Positions 34,801-41,800 of a stretch of DNA of 64,000 nucleotides are shown one piece after another. The notes under the pieces were generated by a model. That model saw nothing but the letters and a program-made list of their open reading frames with translations, ran no database searches and was not told the origin of the DNA. Source of the DNA: Nematopogon swammerdamellus (lineage: Eukaryota > Arthropoda > Insecta > Lepidoptera > Adelidae); assembly GCA_946902875.1 (NCBI GenBank), contig OX336343.1:18523596-18587595 (forward strand), read 5' to 3'. The stretch's first letter is position 1; each line of letters opens with the position of its first letter. Made by a program: the position numbers and the translations under genes.

Positions 34801-36459
34801 TCTTCCAACACATAGATCTCGTTCTTTCAGAAATTATGGAAAACCACAATTTTAGTTTTATAAGTATGGAATAGAAAGAATTTGATTTATTTTACCAACT
34901 TACACGTGTTACATCACAATGGTAACGAAGACTTTTTTGTTACTGTTGTGAAACTGAATCGATTAGGCTATAAAAATCAACCACCTATTTTTTATTTAAA
35001 TACATAAAAAATATTTTACATAAAAAAAAGCCCAAGGTCCAAAAAATTGTATATAGGTTTTACTCCATATATGGTACAGAACCCCCCCTTAGCGTACTAT
35101 TAACTAATTTTCAAAGACCTTATATATTTTATACCATCATTATTGTTAGCGCACCAAACAAAATGTAAGTACTAATTTTTGCTAATTTTCCATTACAGAC
35201 CGCATGCTCGGCACCATCCCCAAGACCTTCTCCAACGACACCCTGGACATGAGCTCCGTAGACTCCATCTCCCTCGACGAGCATATCGAGATCAAGATAC
35301 CCGAGGCCAGGGCACGCGAGAACCGCCTCATGGCTCAGAACAACTTCGTGCAGCACATCAACGAGAAATCCAGAAATTCCAGCCACCAGCATCTTTCCAT
35401 AGAAGCGGCCGCTGCGTCGACCCACGATGCGGTCCCTAAAAACCTCCATTCGAACGGGCACGAACCTCATTTACTGAGAAACCATCATCCGGCGCCAGCA
35501 GTTGAGCATAAGGGCGAAGGGAAACACCACGATGGCCATCTGTCGAGGAGTCACAGCCACACCAGTATGAAGAAAGTCCAGGGACTGACTCCTAACGGTC
35601 ATGCCGGCCACGCGTATGATGACCATCATGATAAACGAGAACACACCAAGAAGTGAGACCAGATTTTTTTGTTTATGTAATTGAGAGCATGTGACTCCTT
35701 CAGGGCTGATAATATATTATATGATGTACCTTGTTAGTACTCATGTACTCTGTCAGCCTCGGTAGCTCATAGTGGTGCGGTCGGTCGACTGTTTGTTAAG
35801 CAACCCTGAGCGCGGTCACTACTTGGATGCGTGACCGTCCGACCGTTGGAGGCTGACCGTGGTTCGAATTACACGTAAAACTGTAGGTCCTTTCCCTTCT
35901 TATACCTTACTAGGTGGTAGGGTTTATTCCGCCCGGTTTGGTACCACCGCACTGAATGGAACGTCGTCGGTCAAAACGGCTATGTAAATAGTCCGTGTTT
36001 TCGGTCCAGTTCAGTGTAGCCGATATGAAATGAAGGGAAACACTGACATCACCCGGTGTTATGGGCTGACGTCACGGATGTTTTAGGTGATGTCGCCAAG
36101 TTTCCATAAAAAAATATATAAAAAAAAGAAATGGCGGCCTCTCTCACATTATGTTGTAAAATATTTATATAACTTTACGTCTAAATAATATTCAAATGTT
36201 TTAATTAAAATAATGTTTCCCCATTCATAGTCCTAATATTCTAAGCTATTTTGTTAGTTCATACTTTTTGCGCCTCATATCCATTCCAGTTTGGATCAGT
36301 ATAGCTTCGTCAGTAGGTCACAATTCGAATTTTCCTGACGATTTCCTTTCTCTTTCACATTGCAGATCACCCAGTGAGAACCACATTCAGCACAAGACTA
36401 CGCTAGCTCCGCCAACCATCCCCATCCTGGTGACAACTCCTGACCAGGACCCGGCATAA
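18073..36459 (+). CDS. Irk: inward-rectifier K+ channel (Kir/Irk), gene 1; 8 exons per transcript with alternative exon 3
   Basis: Join 18073-18194, 20318-20762, 21726-21905 (or 22162-22341), 25721-25910, 26572-26696, 29658-29763, 35199-35652, 36366-36459. This is 1716 nt and 571 aa. All junctions are GT-AG and in phase. The protein has a basic N-terminus; TM1 at about residues 91-117; extracellular C136 and C168, 32 apart as in vertebrate Kir; filter TIGYG 156-160; TM2 about 170-196; Q186 at the rectification-control position; the PIP2-contact motif PKKR 200-203; a conserved cytoplasmic Kir domain to about residue 385; and a long Ser/His-rich tail. Four subunits should form a plasma-membrane K+ channel that sets resting potential. 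Which insect Irk paralogue this is was not resolved. Confidence 0.93.
18976..19055 (+). mobile_element. 5S-type SINE, 3' fragment
   Basis: Only the last 80 bp, 'ggttatgggctgacatcac'-type tail and an A-run, in intron 1 of gene 1. Confidence 0.65.
19598..19800 (+). mobile_element. LINE 3' end relic, same family as 10945-11255
   Basis: 'aacctgggagtcttcaaacg' encodes [10 protein letters not shown] as in the first relic. The tail reads 'cacccatacatattgg'. It lies in intron 1 of gene 1. Confidence 0.5.
20318..20762 (+). CDS. Irk: gene 1 exon 2 (TM1, pore, most of TM2)
   Basis: Acceptor tttccag before 20318 and donor GTAAGA at 20763. It encodes residues 41-189, including '[10 protein letters not shown]', TM1, TIGYG and '[11 protein letters not shown]'. 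The antisense frame 20283-20840 is a shadow. Confidence 0.95.
21726..21905 (+). CDS. Irk: gene 1 exon 3a (alternative)
   Basis: 60 codons, phase 0 at both ends; acceptor ttttag, donor GTACAT. It encodes the end of TM2 and the start of the cytoplasmic domain, with canonical PKKR (residues 200-203), '[18 protein letters not shown]' and E238 in VEAH, which aligns with the vertebrate Kir2.1 cytoplasmic rectification Glu224. It pairs with exon 3b, 256 bp downstream. Confidence 0.93.
22162..22341 (+). CDS. Irk: gene 1 exon 3b (alternative, same length as 3a)
   Basis: 60 codons, phase 0; acceptor ccatag, donor GTACAT as in 3a. It replaces residues 190-249. The Kir motif is kept ([19 protein letters not shown] in LEAH) but PKKR becomes AKKR, and RRK at the end becomes WKK. 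It is open and conserved, so it is a real exon rather than a relic. Inclusion of both 3a and 3b would keep the frame but duplicate this segment. Confidence 0.92.
22788..22818. repeat. (TA)n microsatellite
   Basis: About 15 uninterrupted TA units, directly abutting the tail of the SINE at 22819-23195. Confidence 0.85.
22819..23195 (-). mobile_element. 5S-type SINE, full length, in gene 1 intron
   Basis: Reverse orientation: starts with the T-run and 'ggaaactgacacggttgg' and ends 'gagctaccgag'. It lies between exons 3b and 4. Confidence 0.8.
23196..25720. other. gene 1 intron, remaining sequence
   Basis: AT-rich sequence with no further recognisable repeat or exon. No additional Kir-like 60-codon cassette was found here. 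Confidence 0.5.
25721..25910 (+). CDS. Irk: gene 1 exon 4 (cytoplasmic domain)
   Basis: Acceptor gtttgcag, donor GTATGT. It encodes [15 protein letters not shown] through '[11 protein letters not shown]' plus one base of the next codon. It contains the conserved '[12 protein letters not shown]' strand of the Kir cytoplasmic domain. Confidence 0.93.
26572..26696 (+). CDS. Irk: gene 1 exon 5 (cytoplasmic domain)
   Basis: Acceptor tatgcag, donor GTGAGT. It completes the Glu codon of '[10 protein letters not shown]' and carries TTQARSSF and '[12 protein letters not shown]', both hallmarks of the Kir C-terminal domain. Confidence 0.93.
27769..27966 (+). mobile_element. reverse transcriptase fragment of a non-LTR retrotransposon
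   Basis: The translation contains [20 protein letters not shown] and, after a short gap, [11 protein letters not shown]. The (F/Y)ADD box and the preceding PQGS..GP-like box define RT domain motifs. It is only about 65 codons long, truncated at both ends and dead. It lies in intron 5 of gene 1. Confidence 0.8.
27984..28345 (-). mobile_element. tRNA-headed SINE, old diverged copy
   Basis: Reverse orientation, beginning 'tgcaatccggtttgggtaac' and ending near 'gattcgaacctagg', the B-box region. It is more diverged than the other copies. Confidence 0.65.
28404..28735. repeat. dispersed repeat ('agccccactgcatctctccc' family)
   Basis: Other copies or pieces lie at 41361-41640 (same orientation), 39345-39435 and 45548-45755 (opposite), 51462-51590 and 55145-55215. 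All share 'gatgccgtgc' or 'agcacaacaccgatta' blocks. Class unknown; possibly a decayed LINE 3' region. Confidence 0.55.
29253..29628 (+). mobile_element. 5S-type SINE, best-preserved copy
   Basis: The head begins 'tcagcctcggtagctcag', a tRNA A-box-like start. It then has a segment matching the internal promoter region of 5S rRNA ('gttaagcaaccctgagcgcg', 'cagtacttggatgggtgacc'), followed by a T-arm-like 'gtggttcggattccac'. The shared central domain and an A-rich tail end 30 bp before gene 1 exon 6. Confidence 0.85.
29658..29763 (+). CDS. Irk: gene 1 exon 6
   Basis: Acceptor gctgcag. It encodes [20 protein letters not shown]..., the last conserved block of the Kir domain, and ends CTC-G before GTCAGT. 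If the donor is not used, the frame reads on for 17 codons to a TGA at 29814-29816, giving a short alternative C-terminus. Confidence 0.9.
29863..30310 (+). mobile_element. MITE (TACAG family), copy 3, 3' truncated
   Basis: The 5' end is TACAGGGTGTTTCGGGGTAGG after TA. The inside matches copies 1 and 2. The right end stops at 'ctattcctg' without the inverted terminus. It contains AATAAA at 30030-30035 on the gene 1 sense strand. Confidence 0.7.
30591..30959 (+). mobile_element. tRNA-headed SINE
   Basis: Intact A box (TGGCCGAGTGG) and B box (GGTTCGAATCC). It lacks about 30 bp just before the tail compared with the copy at 6090. It lies in intron 6 of gene 1. Confidence 0.8.
31301..32770. repeat. 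tandem duplication of a 796-bp unit in Helitron B
   Basis: 'gatgtggctcccatacaaac' recurs exactly 796 bp later and the whole unit follows almost unchanged. Helitron A has one unit, bordered by two related stretches of about 100 bp near 8801 and 9603. Confidence 0.85.
32895..34620. repeat. minisatellite array inside Helitron B, with an inversion near 33265
   Basis: Mirror image of the array at 6925-8640: a short arm (32895-33265) and a long inverted arm (33270-34620). On the sense strand of gene 1 the long arm repeats 'cttcctgaacgcag', which resembles a 3' splice site. Confidence 0.8.
35199..35652 (+). CDS. Irk: gene 1 exon 7 (long C-terminal tail)
   Basis: Acceptor ccattacag; the joining codon becomes GAC (Asp). 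It encodes [17 protein letters not shown]..., then a low-complexity tail very rich in His (for example [14 protein letters not shown] and [10 protein letters not shown]). The donor GTGAGA overlaps the in-frame AAG-TGA at 35651-35656, so failure to splice ends the protein at once. Confidence 0.88.
35753..36115 (+). mobile_element. 5S-type SINE in gene 1 intron 7
   Basis: Full length, from 'tcagcctcggtagctcat' to 'gtttccata' plus A-run. It makes up half of the 713-bp intron between exons 7 and 8. Confidence 0.8.
36366..36459 (+). CDS. Irk: gene 1 exon 8 (terminal codons and stop)
   Basis: Acceptor cacattgcag; the joining codon is AAA. It encodes [16 protein letters not shown] and ends ...[11 protein letters not shown]. 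The final 13 codons are part of a 39-bp tandem duplication (36423-36500). Confidence 0.8.
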
Positions 36460-36500
36460 TGCATCCTGGTGACAACTCCTGACCAGGACCCGGCATAATG
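36423..36500. repeat. 39-bp tandem duplication across the gene 1 stop codon
   Basis: Two perfect 39-bp units starting at 36423 and 36462 ('catcctggtgacaactcc...'), each containing the TAA. Because 39 is divisible by 3 and the first unit keeps TAA, the protein is unchanged and the second unit lies in the 3' UTR. Confidence 0.9.
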
Positions 36501-36688
36501 CATCCGTCACGCATCTGTTAGCCAGTATGGCTTCAACTATTCCATTATGTTCCGAGTTGTATCGTTTCTGCCATTCGATTAAGTGTTTAGGTCCAGAATA
36601 TTGTGATAGTTCCAATGTGTATCGGAACTGTTACGTATGTCGCTCCGGATGGACTTTAGCTATGACGAGACTATCGAGCTTTAAAATG

Positions 36689-37302
36689 ACTTAAGACGAA
36701 ACGGAAGTTAACTTTCTCCACACAAAATCATCTTTCGGCATTTATGTTTTCTAGCCCCCTAAACCTTATCCGAATCTCTTGTCTTAAGGACAGTCCAATC
36801 TACGTTCCTGCCTTTGTCGTTTTTGTTAAGATGAAATGAGGAGAGTCTGTTCAAAAGGAACTATTTCCATTGTAACAGAATTTTCGCTAGAGCCAAAAAA
36901 CTGATAGCTAATTAAACTTAGGATATCTAGTAGATTTATTTATACAGTGATATTGATAAGGAAAAACATTATAAACAGAATATTAATTTTATATATAGAT
37001 GTTACAGACGTTCTAAATTTGGAAATAGGCCCTTTTGCCTAGACAAAATAATTTTTTTAATTTTCTATATACACAGAACCGGAGCTAAAAAAAATATTTT
37101 TATTGTTTTATGTCATGAAATTCATTAAGCTTTATTGAGTCATCAATATTCAAAAAATAAGACAGGAACGTAGACTCGACTGTCCTTATTACAGCAAAAA
37201 AAGAATTGTAAAAATCTTATAAGGTTTAGGGGGGGGGTAAAAGACATAAACCCCGAAAGACGATTTTGTATGGAGAAAGTTTAGTTCCATGTCGTCTGAA
37301 GT
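36689..37302. repeat. foldback element in the gene 1 3' UTR
   Basis: The left arm (36689 to about 36819) and right arm (about 37135-37302) are inverted copies, for example 'aactttctccacacaaaatc' opposite 'gattttgtatggagaaagtt' and 'ctacgttcctg' opposite 'caggaacgtag'. Arms of about 130 bp with mismatches surround a 320-bp spacer. It is probably a MITE. Confidence 0.75.
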
Positions 37303-38019
37303 ATCCGCACTGAAAGTGTTAGGTATAAGAGTAGGTAATTTTCCCTGCCTTGCTTGGGTCAATATATGGAATATCGGCTCTAGAAACCGACTTTACAAAA
37401 GTATTTATTGTAGAACTCTAGATGAGTTTATGTCCTGCCTAATTCTTAAAATTGTGTTAGAGTGCGAACGCTTTATGTAGAATTCGTTCTGTGGAAATCC
37501 TGGGGTTTGTGTAAATTGTTCGGCTTCATATCGAGATAGCTTGTAAAGCTTTCGTAATTTTAAACTTTATAGCTGATGCTTACAAATTCTGACATTTGTG
37601 TGCCCTGAAAGCGGCAGATTTTGGCTAAATTGTAGCTCAACTGAGTTTTGAGATTATGAGTATTAAGCAGGATGATGTATTTTGCTTACTTCCTTCGTTA
37701 AAAATATTCAAGTATTGAATGCAGTTAGGGACTTTATAAAATATTTACTGTATTTTTAAATGTCCATGTTAAGTGAAAATATTCCGAGGGTTCGTTCGTC
37801 CCCTCCTCGCCCCTCGGCTTCCAAGATGATGGCGGTTTGTGTGGAAGGTGTGGGTGGGGGTGGGGGGGAGGGAACAGCCGCCGAAGCGCGCGCGTGAGAG
37901 GCGCGAGGCGCAGGCGTGAGGCGCAGGCGCCCCGCCGCCGCGCCTGACCTGTCAGTCTGACTAGTGCAAATATACCTGTATGCGTAGTGACATCGTGATA
38001 TTATTATTATTTCCAAAAT

Positions 38020-38036
38020 AATAAAATATTTTTATT
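38020..38036. terminator. candidate bidirectional polyadenylation signal between convergent genes
   Basis: 'aataaaatatttttatt' carries AATAAA on the + strand (38020-38025) and on the - strand (38036-38031). It would serve gene 1 (1.56 kb after its stop) and gene 2 (0.6 kb after its stop). Usage is inferred from position only. Confidence 0.5.
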
Positions 38037-38626
38037 AATTTTTCATCCGTCTTTTATTTTATCAGAATATTTTGTGAGGTAAAACATTAGAAATTCGTAT
38101 CTACATACATGCCTACATCGTTTTATTTCGTACACATACATTACTTACTTACGCAATATTCTTATGGTTCTCGACCGAATAAATTATTTTTACGTTTACA
38201 TATCACCCAAAAAATCGACATTAATCTATGCTCTTTAAAAGCTTGTTGATGCAGAATTAAGCGGAACTTTATAAAAGTAGTGCTAAAGTGTTCAGGAAAC
38301 TCAGGCTCAAAACACTTTTCAAAAAAATAGATAACCAAGATTGACAGATAAACATGTAAAATTAATTTCACTACCGGGCAATAGATGGCGCTGAAAGACA
38401 GATATCGCAGATATGTAGGTCCCTATAATACCACGCCAAACGTAACCCGGTAAAAAAGTACCTAATAAGTATAAATAGTTTTTAAAATTGTCTTTCTGTA
38501 GACCATTATGCTCTTATTGAAGGCCAAATACTCTTATTGTCACCTAATAATGGTTTTAAAAGAAGAAGAAGAAAGAAGAAAAGACATATCGAAGACCTGC
38601 CTTGGGATGTATGCTATGCGTGCCCT

Positions 38627-38880
38627 TTATGCTTTGGTCTTTGTCTCGTCGTCCTCGCTGCTAGAAGACGATTCATCCTGGTTGAAGTACTGCGACGGAT
38701 ACTTGACAACGCTTGGTCGCTTGGTGAGACTGGCGCGTCGGATCGCGTCGGCGACCAAGCGATCGGAGAAGCGAGCTATCGGCGAGAGGGGAGGTGAGGA
38801 GAATTCCGGCGAGGAGAGAGGGGAGGGTATGGATTTGCGGAAGATAAGCTCTTCGGGTGATGACTCCACCACTGTCATAC
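38627..38880 (-). CDS. Irk: gene 2 exon 3 (C-terminal tail)
   Basis: Acceptor acattttcag on the minus strand. It completes the Gly codon of ...RRSIG and encodes MTVVESSPEELIF..., a Ser/Pro-rich stretch, and an acidic Ser tail (ESSSSSEDDETKTKA) with TAA at 38627-38629. The phase and position match the gene 1 exon 6/7 junction. The + strand open frames at 38508-38906 are shadows. Confidence 0.8.
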
Positions 38881-41800
38881 CTGAAAATGTAATAAGCAAG
38901 CGTTAATTATCATAGTTACCACACTGTCAGCCTCGCTCGATAACTCAGTGGTGCAGACAGTCGACTGTTGCTATTGATTGTTAAGCAGCGCTGGGCGCGG
39001 TCAGTACGTACTTGGATGGGTGATCGCTCGACCGTTGGAGGCTGACCGTGGTTCGGATTTCACGTAAAACTATAGGTCCCTTCCCTTCCTACCTTACTCG
39101 GAGGTAGGGTTCAACCCGCCCGGATTGGTACCACCGCACTGAATGAAATGTCGGTCGAAACGTCTATGTAAATGGTTTGTGTTTTCCGTCCAGTTCAGTG
39201 TAGCCGGCACGATCGAAGGGAAGCACTGACATGGCACCTAGTTCACCTGGTGTTATGGGCTGACATCACGGATGTTGCAGGTGATGTAGCCAACCGTGTC
39301 AGTTTCCACAAAAATAAAAAAAATCACTGATGAAAAAAATCGTCCTTATGCACGGCATTTTGTCCTTATCCCTTAGTCGCCTTTTAAGATATGCACGGGG
39401 AGAGATCCAGTGGGGCTATTCTTATTAAGTACCGGCCCCACACAGTACTATTAAAATGTAATAGCAAATCGGATTTCAATCAGAAATTCTCAAGCTTAAC
39501 TATTTTTTTCTACTACCTACCTACTTACATGTCACTGTATTAATCGAATCTCAGGCATCTTAAGGTTGACTGTAAGAAATCTCTCTAAAGGATAAGTCCG
39601 CCTTTGCACCTTACATATGTAAATTTTCTTATGAGCTTGTTACTTTGAATGTTTCTTGGAGCTATAAAGTATTTTCTATCTATCTATCTAAACACCGCAA
39701 CTAAATAGGTTGAGCCGTTCTTGACTTATAATAAGCGAGCATACATACATACGCAGATTTTTTTAATGTAATCCGGTATGGGTGGGTGCGTCAGAGGGGC
39801 CAAAGCACATGCTCTGACTAGCCAATATCACCTCCGAGAAGGTAGGTGCCATACCGGAGAATTCCCTGGATTGCTGGCTATACTGGACTAGAGGAGAACA
39901 CAACCGAAGCTGCTATGCGGCCATCTTACATCCAGTACGGTGGTACCAATCCAGTCGGCTACAATTTTAGCCTACCACCTAGTAAGGGCAAGGGAAGGGA
40001 CCTACAGTTTTACACCGGTTCCGAACGGTGAAGCAGCAGGTGTAGGTATGCACGTAAATTTTTTCGTCAGAAAAAAACTCATTGGTACACGCCGACTGGA
40101 TTCGAACCTCGGACCTCTCGCATGAGAAGCCGATGCCCAAACCACTCGGCCACCCGCCGCGCCGCTTTGAATTTATATTATCTATATAGAGATAGAGTCA
40201 GATATGAAATAATGTAGTCGTGCTTAGAACTACAGTTCCTCTCTTTCAAACGTCAAATCAAATCTGTTCGGAATTCTCGATGAGTTGTTAAGCCTAGTTC
40301 AAATTAGTAGAGTTAGCGGTAGAGTGGACTACCTACTATTTTGTCCTGCTAACTCTGCTCTACGGTTTTCGGTAAAGTAGCCGTCCACACGCAAAAGTAG
40401 GGTGGTAGAGTAGAGTAGGCAGTGTAAGATAAAAGCACTACAATTCTGTATTCTGCAATTAGAAACTCTTTAATAAATCTGTGATTGGCTGGGGAAAATT
40501 ACTTTAGCTCTCGAAGAAGAAGAGAACTAAAGGAAACGAATATGGACTCGAGGTTGGATCAAAAGAAGAGACACGCACGGAGCGTCTGCACTCCTCTTGA
40601 GAGAACTCGCTGAAGAAGATGCACAAAGAGTTTAAATTGTGTTTGAGGATGACTCCTGCCTGATAACTTCCCGAAACAAATTGCCGGCCGGCGCGCACGC
40701 AGGTGCGCGAGGGCGAGCTGTGTTGTCGGCTGGGCAAGTGAGCGGGAATTTAGTCAAAACGTGTCCACACGCGGGCGAGTGGCCGGTAGAGTAGAGTCGG
40801 CGGGTGGTGGGGGAAAAAAGTTGTAGAGCTACTCTACCACCGTGCTATCCACTCTACTCTACCAAATTCTAGTACTCTACTCTACCGATTGCGTCTACAT
40901 TGGTAGAGTGAGGGGGCTATTTAGTACTCGCCCTACTAACTCTACCGCTAACTCTACTAATGTGAACTAGGCTTAACTGCTGTACTGGAAGAAAGATGGC
41001 CACTTGTAAAATTTTCTCTTGCCCCTTACTGGGTGGTAAGCTCAAATTGTAGCCGACTGGGTTGGTACCACCGTACTGGATGTAAGATGGCCGCATAGCA
41101 GCCTCGGTTAAGTTCTCGTCTAGTTCAGTATGGCCAGCAATCCAAAGGGAAGTCTCCGGTATGGCACCTACCTTCTCGGAGGTGATATTGGTTGGTCGAA
41201 GCATTTGCTCTGTAAGGGATAAGTCGCCTTTCCATCTCATGTAATGTTTTTTGTAGCAATACAATAGTTTCTATCTCCGTCTGGCCCCTCTGACTCATTC
41301 ATATCGGATTTCTTAAAACACTTAATACGTAAGAACCGCGTGGGGCCGCCGCGTCGGTACGTAAAAAGAATAGCCCCACTGCATCTCTTCCCGTACATGT
41401 CGTAAAAGGCGACTAAGGGATAAGGGCAAGATGCCGTGCTAAAGGGCGACAGGGTCGCCACGCCACCTCTCACCTTGGCACGGTACTTCCACCGAGTCAT
41501 GCACCACGGTTCGCGAAACGTGGTGGTCGGTTCTGTGCTGTAATTTACCTGAGTTCTTGCAGCACAACACCGATTATTCTGCTTACCCCGATTGTCGGGA
41601 TAAAGCGTGTGTGATATGTAATGTAGGTATGTACTTACGTAATGATGGCTGTAAAACTGTGTATACCTAGTTAAAATGTTTGAAAGCTAATGAATGACTT
41701 TCAGTCAACGAGGACTCGACCACTTGAATATTAATAAAGCTAAACAAATAAAAACACAAGCCAATAGAAAACATCTCACCTCGGCAGCCACCACAGACGT

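Larger units (their letters stand above)
30971..35144. mobile_element. host element with inverted arms, split by Helitron B
   Basis: Arms 30998-31030 and 35075-35108 are inverted copies ('attagttaatagtacgct...'), one indel apart. A 14-bp direct repeat ATACCATCATTATT flanks the block (30971-30984 and 35131-35144). The Helitron starts 11 bp after the left arm, so it landed inside an older element. Class unknown. Confidence 0.5.

Noticed and set aside
38508..38906. Plus-strand 132-aa frame over gene 2 exon 3
   Set aside because: Shadow frame. The minus-strand reading has a correct acceptor, phase and stop.
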